The notes beneath the pieces were generated by a model. The model was not told the DNA's origin, did not search any database, and saw only the letters and a list, made by a program, of their open reading frames with translations. A program made the position numbers and the translations under genes. DNA of 64,000 nucleotides from Nocardia speluncae NBRC 108251 (GTDB taxonomy: Bacteria > Actinomycetota > Actinomycetes > Mycobacteriales > Mycobacteriaceae), in assembly GCF_001613245.1 (NCBI RefSeq), contig NZ_BDBZ01000035.1, positions 62,001-126,000 on the forward strand. The letters are read 5' to 3'. Positions 8,217 through 17,010 of this stretch are shown one piece after another. Position 1 is the stretch's first letter. Each line of letters opens with the position of its first letter.

Positions 8217-8584
8217 CGGGGGATCCTCGCTTCGATGGCGCGCACTGCCGCGGCGTTCGCGGCATCGGCTTCCTCGTACAGGCCGCCGCTGAGCAGGAAC
8301 GCCTCCTTCATGCGGTAGGCGGCTTCGATGTAGTGGTCGAGCAGGGCCGCGGTATCGCGCGCTTTATGACCGAAACCGGCCTGGAGTTGCTGCGCAGAGA
8401 TCAGGCCGCCGAACCCGTGTGGGTCGGCGGCGTCCTCGAGGCGCTGCCTGAGCTGGATCAGCTGGTCGGCCTGCCGGTCGTAGAAATCGGCGCAACGCCG
8501 CGCTGCCTCCGGATCGAACTCGACGGTTCCCGCATGGGCTGCCTGGCGGAACCGGACGATCTCGGCTCGACTCTCTTCGATCAT
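8213..8584 (-). CDS. PE-like / WXG100-like small helical protein (ESX partner)
   Basis: This is a 123-aa helical protein encoded between the EspG-like and PPE-like genes. It ends with LYEEADAANAAAVRAIEARIPR, which contains a YxxxD motif (Tyr-Glu-Glu-Ala-Asp), the general C-terminal secretion signal of ESX substrates. The size fits a PE or WXG100-type partner. The ATG start at 8584 is unambiguous, and the stop overlaps the next gene. The assignment rests on size, context and this motif; no PE dipeptide is present at the N-terminus. Confidence 0.65.
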   Translation of the reverse strand: MIEESRAEIVRFRQAAHAGTVEFDPEAARRCADFYDRQADQLIQLRQRLEDAADPHGFGGLISAQQLQAGFGHKARDTAALLDHYIEAAYRMKEAFLLSGGLYEEADAANAAAVRAIEARIPR

Positions 8585-8664
8585 GACTGGCGTACCCCTC
8601 CGTCGGTCACTCTCAGCCTAATCGCAACCGCGGGTCGCGGACAGTGGGTCGCAGTAAGCGGCGA

Positions 8665-9363
8665 TCAGGTGGGGATCCGCTTCTGCAGGTGCATGGCGAG
8701 TTGTTCGCTGGAGGCGGGCACGAGGTGCACGGTGTCGTCGGCCTTGAGTAGGTAGCGGCCGTCGTTCTCCAGGTCGAGCCAGGTGTAGTGCACCGCGGGC
8801 GGCGGTTCCGGCCGGTCGAGGTGCGCCTCGATCCGGATATGGCCTTGGGCCGTGTGCGGTGCGCACAGTAGTTTGCGGATCGGGGCGGCGGCGCGTTCCT
8901 CCTGGACAATTGTCTCGGTATCGTGCACCGCCGCGGTGGAGGCGGTGCGGGCGGGATGGCGTCCGGGCCGGGATTTCGGGAGCAGCGCGGCCAGGCGGGC
9001 ACCGAGTTTGACGCTGTGCCCGATGGACAACCGGATGGTGCCGCCGAATTCCGCGGTACGTCCCGGCTCCTGCACCGCGAGGACGGCGCGGTCGTAGACG
9101 ACGCAGCCCAGTGCGCGCAGTTCCCGGCCCGGTTCGGCGGCACTGCCGATGGCGATCACCCGGGTGTGCGGGCCGGCGAGAATGCGCAGGCAGGTGTCGC
9201 GGTCGGGGTCCGGGGGGAGACGCCGGGCGAGTTCGGCGTAGAGCGCCTGGGCGTCGCGTTCGGTGCGTGGCGATTCGAGGACACGCAACGGGTAGGGGAG
9301 CCGGTCCAGGTCGGCTTGGCGCCACAGGTGCGCGAATTCGTCGGGGGTCAGGCTCCAACTCAC
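8665..9363 (-). CDS. EspG-family ESX secretion-associated chaperone
   Basis: This is a 232-aa protein that begins MSWSLTPDEFAHLWRQADLDRLPYPLRV, the characteristic EspG opening (W.LT..EF..LW...L..LP.PL), read from GTG 9363. EspG proteins bind PE-PPE heterodimers in the cytoplasm and deliver them to the cognate type VII machine. The C-terminal half has beta strands typical of the fold (VHYTWLDLENDGRYLL). Transcription order is espG, PE-like, PPE-like. No EccA-E core genes are in the window, so this is an orphan substrate/chaperone module. Confidence 0.8.
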   Translation of the reverse strand: MSWSLTPDEFAHLWRQADLDRLPYPLRVLESPRTERDAQALYAELARRLPPDPDRDTCLRILAGPHTRVIAIGSAAEPGRELRALGCVVYDRAVLAVQEPGRTAEFGGTIRLSIGHSVKLGARLAALLPKSRPGRHPARTASTAAVHDTETIVQEERAAAPIRKLLCAPHTAQGHIRIEAHLDRPEPPPAVHYTWLDLENDGRYLLKADDTVHLVPASSEQLAMHLQKRIPT

Positions 9364-9626
9364 GCGGAATCACATCCTCACCGATACCTGCGCGGGCCAC
9401 CACAGCCTAATAGGTGCCGCCGGGCGGGGCCCACCCGCAGTGCTTGTACCGGCGGAGCGAAAAGATGGTATGCCGTGGGCTGCTCGCGACGGCCGGTGGC
9501 CGGGATCGGCGAGATTATGGGCCAACACAAAACCCGATCGGACGATGGACAGGGCGTCGCTGGGGTTTACTCATGCGGAACGGGCAACGATGTGCCGCCG
9601 CGGCAGGCGGGGTTGGAGGTCGGTTC

Positions 9627-12122
9627 TTGCGGGTGCTCTCAGCGGACGACACCGAAGCGGATATCGCGGCTCTCGGTGGAGGTAAGGCACGGGGGCTGTA
9701 TGCGCTGGGGGCGGCGGGGGCGCGGGTGCCGGAGTGGCTGGCGCTGGGTGCGGATGTGTTCGCGGAGTTCGCGGTCGCGGCGGGGCTGGGTGAGCTGCTC
9801 GGCGAGCTGGCCGCCGCCCGAGATTTGGATACGGCGCTCGAACTGGCCGGGCGGATTCGGGCCGATATCGCGGCGGCGGGTGCAGTGGCCGACGGCATCG
9901 GGTTACCGGAGTCGGTGCGCGCCGGCCACGTTCGCCTGGGCGGTGGTGCGCTCGTGGTGCGCTTATCTGTGGTGGGGGTGGACGGCGATACGGATTCGTA
10001 TGCGGGACTGTTCGATTCATATTCGAATATCGGCTCGGGCGAGGTGTTGGACCGGGTGCGGGATTGCTGGGTCTCCGGCTTCTCCGAGAGGGCGGTCCGG
10101 TACACGTTCGCGCGAAACCTTTTGCCGGTGACCAGGATCGCCGTGCTGCTGCAGCGGTTCGTCGCAGCCAGGGCGAGCGGCGTGCTGTTCACTCAGAACC
10201 CGGGCGGCCCTGCCGACGAGGTAGTGGTGAATGCGGTGCACGGTTTGGGAGAAGGGCTGGCCGTGGGGGCGGTCGACGCCGATACGGTCGTGGTGGGCCG
10301 GGCGGGCACGGTCGTCGCACGGGTCGCCGGCGGTAAAGAGGTCGAGTACGCACCGGCAGGCGGATCCGGGGTCGAGTTAATAGAGGTGGCGCAAACCCGC
10401 AGGGCAGGGGCCGTACTCGGTGACGAGGATGTCGTGCTGCTCGCCGGCCGCGGCCGGGCACTGGCCGGTGTGCTGGGCGGGCCGCGAGATATCGAATGGG
10501 CGATCGACGCCGACGGGTTGTGGTTTCTGCAGGCGCGGCCCATCACCACTCTGCGGGATTCGCCGGGGCAGGTGGGCGGGCTGCGTCCGGTCGGCAGTCG
10601 ATCCGGGCGTATCGAACACACCCGGGTGTCGCTGCTCCGGGGAGATGGGCCGAGGGCGGCGGTGCTCCGGGGCGCGGGCGAACCGGTGGCGCCGGGGGAG
10701 CCGCGGATATGGGCCACTGCCACTGGATTCGAGAGTCTTCCAGGGCCGATGTCACCGCTGACCTTCACCATGGCTGCCGATATCTACGGCCGGGTGTACC
10801 GGGGCTACGCGCGGTCGCTCAGTGTGCCGGAAACCCAGCTGCGGCAGGTGGAGTCGTGGGCCCCGTATCTGCTCGGCATCTTCCACGGCCGGGGGTACGT
10901 CAACCTGCTGCACTGGTACCGGACGGCGGGAATCGCCCCCGGCTACTCGCTTGCCCGCCCGGCGCTTGCCGCGGAGCTCGGCGTGGGCGAACCCCTTCCG
11001 GACGATCACGCGAAAACACTGCACCCCTTCACCTTCGAAAACGGATGGCAGCGGGCGTGGGCACGGACCCGGACCACCCTCGTCTACCTTCGCCGGATAC
11101 TCGCCATCGATGCGATGACGCGGGACTTCTGCGCCGATTTCGCCCGCCTGAACGACCGCTACGACACGATGGATTACATCCACGGGGAACACGCCTACGC
11201 CGAGTACCGGCGACTCGATCGGGACCTCGTGCTGCGGTGGGGACCGATGCTGGTGCTGGAGGCGATCCTGCTGACCTGCACCGGCACCCTGCTCCTGCTG
11301 ACGAAGTCCTTCCTGCCGGGGGCGCCGGAATCGCTCGTGAACCCGCCCGCAGACCCCGGTTTCGACCCGGACGCCTATCTCGATACACACCTCGGCGGGA
11401 TTCGCCGGTTGCTCTACGACCGGGCGCGTGCCCGAACTGCCCGCTACACCGCGCGCCGGGAACAACTGAGGCACTGCCGGACCCGTGCGTTGGGGTCGGT
11501 CGAACGGATGATCCGGGTGATGGGGCGCGATCTTGCGGCGCGCGGAATCATCGGCGATCCCGCCGATATCTTCTCGCTGACCGTCGAGGAACTGCGCAAC
11601 TGCTACGACCGGGTCCCGATGCCGGGGCTGGCCGATCGGATCACGGTGCGCAAGGTCGCCCGGACCGCCGACGCCGACCTGGTCGCGCCGGCACGTTTCA
11701 CGACGATCGGTCCCGAGCTCACGGATGCGGAACTGAAGGAAAGGGGCTGGGTCCCGCTTGCCGACACCCCGCCCGCCGTACCCGGAGATGTGCTGGCAGG
11801 GTCGCCCTCGGCGGCCGGCGTGGTAGAGGGCGTCGCCGTGCTGGTGGACGAACCGCGCGATGTGGCAGGCGGGATCCTCGTCGCCCACCGCGCGGATCCG
11901 GGCTGGGTGGCGGCGCTGCCGACGGCAGCGGCGCTGGTGTCCGAACGAGGGGGCGCACTCGTCCCGGTGGCGATCGTCGCCCGCGAGCTCGGTGTGCCGG
12001 CAGTACTCCAGGTGCCGGGCTGCCGCCGGAAATTGCGGACCGGGATGCGGATCCGGGTCGACGGTACGGCCGGAACGGTGACGGTGCTTTCCGGAGCAGG
12101 TCACGGCAATGGAGCCGGATGA
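9627..12122 (+). CDS. PEP-synthase-like protein lacking the catalytic histidine
   Basis: This is a protein of about 831 aa with the domain order of PEP synthase and rifampicin phosphotransferase: an N-terminal ATP-grasp (residues 1 to about 320; ALGGGKARGLYAL, ending DIEWAIDADGLWFLQARPITTL), a long helical middle, and a C-terminal swivelling domain. The start is chosen as TTG 9627 because GGAGGT at 9615-9620 is 6 nt upstream; the frame is open back to 9414 (ATG 9573 is an alternative). The oddity is in the swivelling domain. The consensus GGxxSHxAIVAREL reads GGALVPVAIVAREL, with Pro about residue 780 (codon at 11964) where the phosphorylated His should be. A normal His-mediated phosphotransfer is therefore unlikely. 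Function is unknown. Confidence 0.75.
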   Translation: MRVLSADDTEADIAALGGGKARGLYALGAAGARVPEWLALGADVFAEFAVAAGLGELLGELAAARDLDTALELAGRIRADIAAAGAVADGIGLPESVRAGHVRLGGGALVVRLSVVGVDGDTDSYAGLFDSYSNIGSGEVLDRVRDCWVSGFSERAVRYTFARNLLPVTRIAVLLQRFVAARASGVLFTQNPGGPADEVVVNAVHGLGEGLAVGAVDADTVVVGRAGTVVARVAGGKEVEYAPAGGSGVELIEVAQTRRAGAVLGDEDVVLLAGRGRALAGVLGGPRDIEWAIDADGLWFLQARPITTLRDSPGQVGGLRPVGSRSGRIEHTRVSLLRGDGPRAAVLRGAGEPVAPGEPRIWATATGFESLPGPMSPLTFTMAADIYGRVYRGYARSLSVPETQLRQVESWAPYLLGIFHGRGYVNLLHWYRTAGIAPGYSLARPALAAELGVGEPLPDDHAKTLHPFTFENGWQRAWARTRTTLVYLRRILAIDAMTRDFCADFARLNDRYDTMDYIHGEHAYAEYRRLDRDLVLRWGPMLVLEAILLTCTGTLLLLTKSFLPGAPESLVNPPADPGFDPDAYLDTHLGGIRRLLYDRARARTARYTARREQLRHCRTRALGSVERMIRVMGRDLAARGIIGDPADIFSLTVEELRNCYDRVPMPGLADRITVRKVARTADADLVAPARFTTIGPELTDAELKERGWVPLADTPPAVPGDVLAGSPSAAGVVEGVAVLVDEPRDVAGGILVAHRADPGWVAALPTAAALVSERGGALVPVAIVARELGVPAVLQVPGCRRKLRTGMRIRVDGTAGTVTVLSGAGHGNGAG

Positions 12123-12392
12123 ACAGTCGCCGCCGGTGGCCGTCGCGGACTGGCGACAGGTGCACGGACCTGCGAGCGCGCGGCCTCGAGGGCCGGCCGC
12201 GTCCGGCTCCGAACGACTCCGCCGTCCGGGCTGCCGGGCGTGACGCCGGTGTCGCGGCCTGCGCCGATACGGTCCGGCAGCCGGGCGTGTTTGCTGTGGA
12301 CAACCGGCCCGGCGGTGGTTCCCCGGCGGTATCCGCGGTGTGACCGGGCGGTTCACCCTGCTCGCGGACCACTGTCGGTGAGGTGCGGCAGT

Positions 12393-14531
12393 ATGGGGCG
12401 CATGACCACGGCACCGGGCAGCACTCGCAACGAGACCGCAGCGATCGGCGACGGGCTGCGGGGAAACGCGGAAGAATTACTGCGTGAGCTGGCGGGGCCG
12501 GCCGCGCGGTTGCGCGACGACCAGTGGGTCGCGATCGAGGCGCTGGTGGTGGATAAACGCCGGGCCCTGGTGGTGCAGCGCACCGGCTGGGGTAAATCGG
12601 CGGTGTACTTCATCGCCGCCAAGTTGTTGCGCGCGCGGGGGCGCGGGCCCACGGTGATCGTGTCGCCGCTGCTGGCGCTCATGCGTAACCAGGTCGCGGC
12701 CGCCCGCCGCGCCGGGGTGGTCGCGGCCACCATCAACTCCGGGAATGTCACCGAATGGGACGAGATCCACCGGCAGGTCGCGTCCGGGGCGGTGGATGTG
12801 CTGCTGGTCAGCCCCGAACGGCTCAACAATCCCGATTTCCGCGATCAGGTCCTGCCCCGGCTGGCCGCCGATGCGGGACTGGTGGTCATCGACGAAGCGC
12901 ACTGTGTCTCCGATTGGGGTCACGATTTCCGGCCGGATTACCGGCGTATCCGCACCCTGATCGCCGATCTCGGCACAGACGTGCCGGTGCTGGCCACCAC
13001 CGCCACCGCCAACGATCGCGTGGTGACCGATGTCGCCGGTCAGATCGGCACCGACACGCTGGTCCTGCGGGGCAGCCTGGACCGTGAATCGCTGCATCTG
13101 TCGGTGGTCCGGTTCGACGATGCGGTGGAACGCACCACCTGGCTCAGCGGCCATCTCGACGAGCTGCCCGGCTCCGGCATCGTCTACACCCTCACCGTCG
13201 CCGGCGCGCACGATCTCGCCGATGTGCTCACCTCGCACGGTCACCGGGTCGCCGCCTACACCGGCCAGACCGATCCGGCCGAACGCGAAATGCTCGAAAC
13301 CGCGCTGCTGGACAACGAGGTCAAGGCCCTCATCGCCACCTCCGCGCTGGGCATGGGCTTCGACAAACCCGATCTCGGGTTCGTGGTCCACGTGGGTGCG
13401 CCCTCGTCGCCGATCTCCTACTACCAGCAGGTCGGCCGTGCCGGGCGGGCGACCGAACGTGCCGAGGTGGTCTTGCTGCCCGGCCCCGAGGACACCCGTA
13501 TCTGGAGCTACTTCGCCTCCGTCGCGTTTCCGCGCGAACACGTGGTGCGCTCGGTGCTGGAAGCTCTGGATTACGAACGCCCGCAATCCACGGCCGCCCT
13601 CGAACCGCTGGTCGAGTTGAACCGGTCACGCCTGGACATGGTGCTGAAGGTGCTGGATGTCGACGGTGCCGTGCGCCGGGTCCGGGGTGGCTGGCTGGCG
13701 ACCGGGCAGCCCTGGACCTACGACGCCGACCGCTACGAGCGCCTGGATGCCGCCCGCACCGCCGAACAGCAGGCCATGCTCGACTATCAGCAGACCACCG
13801 GTTGCCGGATGGAATTCCTGCGTCGCCAGCTCGACGACCCGGCCCTCATCGGCGCCGCACCCGGCAGCGGCGCCTGCGGCCGCTGCGACAGCTGCACCGG
13901 AATCCACCGCGACACAACCGTCGATACCGAGGCGGTCGCCGCGACCCGGGCCAGGCTGGACCGGCCCGGATTCGATCTCGCAGCCCGCAAACAGTGGCCC
14001 ACCGGTATGGCCAAACTCGGTATCTCGCTGTCCGGAAAGATCACCGAAGGCGCAGAAACCGGCCGGGTACTGGGCCGTCTCAATTCCCTGGGCTGGGGCC
14101 GGCGGCTACGCCCCGTCCTGGACGGACCCGACGCGCCGGTGCCCGACGAAGTGGTGCAGGCCTGCATTCCCGTACTGCGGGAATGGGATTGGACCGTCCG
14201 GCCCACTGCCGTGCTCGCCCTGGAATCACCGGACCACCCCGTACTCACCACTTCGCTGGCCGAACGCCTCGCCGATATCGGCCGCCTCCGCAATCTGGGA
14301 ACCCTGTATCTGCGGCCCGATCACCCGCCGGTATCGGCGGTGAACTCCGCGCATCGGGTCGCGGCCCTGTACGACTCCTGGGAGGTTCCCGACCTGTCGA
14401 GGACCGACGGCCCGATCCTGCTGGTCGACACCCTCACCGACTCCGGCTGGACCTTCACCGTCGCCGCCTGGACCCTGCGGCGCGCCGGAGCCCCTGCGGT
14501 ACTGCCGTTCGCCCTGGCCACCCCGACCTGA
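12393..14531 (+). CDS. recQ: RecQ-family ATP-dependent DNA helicase with phosphoribosyltransferase-like tail
   Basis: This is a 712-aa superfamily 2 helicase that unwinds DNA 3' to 5' in repair. Walker A is TGWGKS at residues 64-69 and the DEAH box is at 167-170 within VVIDEAHCVSDWGHDFRPDYRR. Motif VI contains YQQVGRAGRA. A RecQ-type zinc site is visible at Cys471, Cys495, Cys498 and Cys501. After it there is no canonical HRDC. Instead the protein ends in a segment whose ILLVDTLTDSGWTFTVAA loop resembles a PRPP-binding loop, as in several actinobacterial RecQ proteins. ATG 12393 is favoured by GAGG 9 nt upstream; ATG 12402 is the alternative. It is transcribed alone. Confidence 0.9.
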   Translation: MGRMTTAPGSTRNETAAIGDGLRGNAEELLRELAGPAARLRDDQWVAIEALVVDKRRALVVQRTGWGKSAVYFIAAKLLRARGRGPTVIVSPLLALMRNQVAAARRAGVVAATINSGNVTEWDEIHRQVASGAVDVLLVSPERLNNPDFRDQVLPRLAADAGLVVIDEAHCVSDWGHDFRPDYRRIRTLIADLGTDVPVLATTATANDRVVTDVAGQIGTDTLVLRGSLDRESLHLSVVRFDDAVERTTWLSGHLDELPGSGIVYTLTVAGAHDLADVLTSHGHRVAAYTGQTDPAEREMLETALLDNEVKALIATSALGMGFDKPDLGFVVHVGAPSSPISYYQQVGRAGRATERAEVVLLPGPEDTRIWSYFASVAFPREHVVRSVLEALDYERPQSTAALEPLVELNRSRLDMVLKVLDVDGAVRRVRGGWLATGQPWTYDADRYERLDAARTAEQQAMLDYQQTTGCRMEFLRRQLDDPALIGAAPGSGACGRCDSCTGIHRDTTVDTEAVAATRARLDRPGFDLAARKQWPTGMAKLGISLSGKITEGAETGRVLGRLNSLGWGRRLRPVLDGPDAPVPDEVVQACIPVLREWDWTVRPTAVLALESPDHPVLTTSLAERLADIGRLRNLGTLYLRPDHPPVSAVNSAHRVAALYDSWEVPDLSRTDGPILLVDTLTDSGWTFTVAAWTLRRAGAPAVLPFALATPT

Positions 14532-14561
14532 CAGGTGTGCCCGCGGCCGCGGCGACAGCGG

Positions 14562-15521
14562 TCAGGAACCTGCGGGGTCCTCGTCGAGATCGACCTCGTC
14601 GCGGTCGGCCCAGTCGATCAGCCGGGTGAGATCGAAGACTGCGTCGTCGATACCGGCATGCAGATCGCCCAGCTCGCGGTAGCGGCGGGGGACGGTGGTG
14701 ACGGTGAAATCGCGGGGCGCGATATCCGGTATCTCGCCCCAGGTCACCGGGGTGGAAACAGTGGCGGCCGGGACACCGCGGACCGAATACGCGGCGGCGA
14801 TGGTGTGGTCGCGGGCGTTCTGGTTGTAGTCGATGAACAGCAGTTCGGGATCGCGGTCGCGGCGCCACCAGGTGGTGGTCACGTCGTCGGGCGCGCGGCG
14901 CTCCACCTCCCTCGCGAAGGCCAGCGCCGCCCGGCGCACCTGCTGGAACCCGTGCTCGGGCGCGATCCGGACGTACACGTGCAACCCTGAGCCGCCGGAA
15001 GTTTTCGGCCAGCCCACCGCGCCGATCTCGTCCAGCACCTCGTGCACCACCCCGGCCACCCGCTGCACCCGTGACCACGGACAGTCCGGCATGGGGTCCA
15101 GATCGATCCGCCATTCGTCGGGGCATTCGGTATCGGCCCGGCGCGAGTTCCAGGGATGGAATTCCACCGTGGACATCTGCACCGCCCACACCACATCGGC
15201 CAGTTCTTGCACACAGAGCTCGTCGGCGTGCCGGTTGTAGCGGGGGAAGAACACCCGCACCGTGGGCACCCACTCCGGCGCGCCGGCCGGTAGCCGTTTC
15301 TGATGCACCTTGTCACCCGCGAGGCCCTTCGGGAACCGGTGCAGCATGCACGGCCGGTCCCGCAGTGCGTTGACGATTCCCTCGCCGACGCTCAGGTAGT
15401 ACTGCACCAGGTCCAACTTGGTCGTGCCGCTTTCCGGGAAATACACCCGGTCGGGATTGGTGATCCGCACCTCGCGGTCGCCCACTGTCAGCTCCACTGC
15501 CGCGCCCGTGCCGCTGCCCAT
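14562..15521 (-). CDS. Stand-alone LigD-type polymerase/primase domain protein
   Basis: This is a 319-aa archaeo-eukaryotic-primase-fold polymerase matching the PolDom of LigD, without the ligase and nuclease domains. The N-terminal NPDRVYFPESGTTKLDLVQYY is the usual PolDom opening. The metal-binding aspartates are in WRIDLDPMPD, the SGGSGLHVYVR strand follows, and FIDYNQNARDHTIAAAYSVR closes the core. Mycobacteria carry similar stand-alone paralogues beside LigD that add ribonucleotides during repair or prime synthesis. It is encoded opposite and convergent to RecQ with a 30-nt gap. No Ku or ligase gene is nearby. Confidence 0.88.
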   Translation of the reverse strand: MGSGTGAAVELTVGDREVRITNPDRVYFPESGTTKLDLVQYYLSVGEGIVNALRDRPCMLHRFPKGLAGDKVHQKRLPAGAPEWVPTVRVFFPRYNRHADELCVQELADVVWAVQMSTVEFHPWNSRRADTECPDEWRIDLDPMPDCPWSRVQRVAGVVHEVLDEIGAVGWPKTSGGSGLHVYVRIAPEHGFQQVRRAALAFAREVERRAPDDVTTTWWRRDRDPELLFIDYNQNARDHTIAAAYSVRGVPAATVSTPVTWGEIPDIAPRDFTVTTVPRRYRELGDLHAGIDDAVFDLTRLIDWADRDEVDLDEDPAGS

Positions 15522-15590
15522 TCCCCGACTCTAACGACCGCGACGTGTTTAAGCTGGCCGATACGCGACGAGTCGGCGGGAAGGACACAG

Positions 15591-16031
15591 ATGCTCACCT
15601 TCGATACCGTGATCGAACTCGGCGAGAAAACCGCGACCGGCTTCCGGGTACCCACCCGTGTGGTCGAGGAGTTGGGCAGCGGGAAGAAACCCAAGGTGAC
15701 GGTCCGGATCGGTGGCCACACTTACCGCAGCACTGTCGCGGTCTACAGCGGGGAGTACATGCTCCCGTTGAGCGCCGAGAACAGGAACGCGGCCGGTGTA
15801 TCGGCGGGCGAGACCGTCACTGTCGGCGTCGAACTCGATACGGCGGAACGCACTGTCGTAGTTCCCGGCGATCTTGCCGCCGCCCTGGCCGCGGCTCCGG
15901 GGGCGCGGGAAGTATTCGACGCGCTCTCCTACAGCAAACAACGCGCGCACGTGATCGCGGTCGAATCGGCCAAACGCTCCGAAACCCGGGCTCGCCGGGT
16001 GGAGAAAGTCGTCGGCGAGCTGTCGCGCTGA
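15591..16031 (+). CDS. DUF1905 / YdeI-OmdA domain protein
   Basis: This is a small soluble protein of 146 aa. The first about 90 residues (FDTVIELGEKTATGFRVPTRVVEELG...TVTVGVELD) form the beta-barrel DUF1905 domain. The last 40 (AREVFDALSYSKQRAHVIAVESAKR) are the YdeI/OmdA helical motif. The biochemical role of this family is not established. ATG 15591 has AAGGA 5-9 nt upstream. It stands between the divergent PolDom gene and a convergent regulator whose end is only 8 nt away. Confidence 0.82.
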   Translation: MLTFDTVIELGEKTATGFRVPTRVVEELGSGKKPKVTVRIGGHTYRSTVAVYSGEYMLPLSAENRNAAGVSAGETVTVGVELDTAERTVVVPGDLAAALAAAPGAREVFDALSYSKQRAHVIAVESAKRSETRARRVEKVVGELSR

Positions 16032-16039
16032 TTCCCTCC

Positions 16040-16909
16040 CTACGAACCGGCGGTGGTCCCGGCCGGGCGGGACTCTGTTCCGGGGGAGCGGTCCGTGATC
16101 AGGCTGCCGAGCAGCGCGAGCGAACGTTGCGAGGAGGATCCGGGTTCGGCGTGATAGGCGATGAGCAACTGTCCCGGCGCCCCGCTCACCGCGAAACTCT
16201 CGTATGCCAGCGTCAGCTCTCCGACCATCTCGTTGTGGAACTGTTTGATCCCCGAAGTTTTCGCCCGGACATCGTGGCGCGCCCACAACCGGCGGAATTC
16301 GTCGCTTTTCAGTGAGAGTTCGCCGACGAGTTCGGTGAGCCGGGGATCGTCGAGGTCGGTGCCCGCGGTCGCCCGCAGGCTCGCCACCGTATCCGCCGCG
16401 ATCTGGGACCAGTTCGGGAACACCCCGCGGGCACGCGGGTCGAGGAAAACCATCCGGACCTGATTGACGCCCGGGACCGAGCAGGCGTTCACCGCGGCCG
16501 CCAGCGGGTTCGCGGCCAGGACGTCCAGGTGCCGGCCCAGCACTACAGCCGGGGTGTGGGACCACGCGTCCATCAACCGCAGCAGGCCGGGCGTCACCCG
16601 CTCCGGGCGCCGTGGCGTGCGCGGGCGTGCCGCGGCGGGCCGGGCCAGTTCCCGCAGGTGGGTGGTCCCTTCCTCGTCCAGCGAGAACACCCGGGCCAGT
16701 GCCGTGACGACCTGCTCGGACGGATGCTTGTCCCGGCCCTGTTCGAGTCGCACGTAATAGTCGGCACTCACACCCGCGAGCATCGCGATCTCTTCGCGCC
16801 GCAGCCCCGCGACCCGGCGCCGGCCGCCGCCGGGCAGTCCGAATTCCTCCGGCCGGACCAGTTCGCGGCGGGCCCGCAGGAACGCGCCCAAACGGTTGTC
16901 CGAATTCAT
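16040..16909 (-). CDS. XRE-family regulator with MmyB-like ligand-binding domain
   Basis: This is a 289-aa DNA-binding regulator. The N-terminal helix-turn-helix lies at about residues 30-75 (GLRREEIAMLAGVSADYYVRLEQGRDKHPS), the pattern seen in actinobacterial MmyB-type repressors. The C-terminal PAS-like MmyB domain (about 100-280) includes HLDVLAANPLAAAV and FHNEMVGELTLAYESF. Some members bind fatty acids or similar ligands. It is transcribed divergently from the SDR gene starting at 17011 with about 100 bp between, so control of that SDR is the simplest hypothesis. Confidence 0.88.
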   Translation of the reverse strand: MNSDNRLGAFLRARRELVRPEEFGLPGGGRRRVAGLRREEIAMLAGVSADYYVRLEQGRDKHPSEQVVTALARVFSLDEEGTTHLRELARPAAARPRTPRRPERVTPGLLRLMDAWSHTPAVVLGRHLDVLAANPLAAAVNACSVPGVNQVRMVFLDPRARGVFPNWSQIAADTVASLRATAGTDLDDPRLTELVGELSLKSDEFRRLWARHDVRAKTSGIKQFHNEMVGELTLAYESFAVSGAPGQLLIAYHAEPGSSSQRSLALLGSLITDRSPGTESRPAGTTAGS

Positions 16910-17010
16910 GGTTTCAGGGTATGCGCAGGGTGAGCGCGTTGGGTGGCCCTGCGGCTACCAGGAAATCCGCGACCTGGTAGCCGCCGCGGCCCGGGGCGAA
17001 TGTTGTGGAC

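Noticed and set aside
10496..12343. 615-aa plus-strand frame inside the PEP-synthase-like gene
   Set aside because: It has an Arg/Gly/Pro-rich shadow composition and no domain. The other frame encodes the recognised protein.
10752..12356. 534-aa minus-strand frame opposite the PEP-synthase-like gene
   Set aside because: It is an antisense shadow typical of high-GC DNA, with no motifs.
12240..12392. N-terminal extension of RecQ back to 12240
   Set aside because: The extension has no helicase features and overlaps a GC-rich intergenic stretch. ATG 12393 has a ribosome site.
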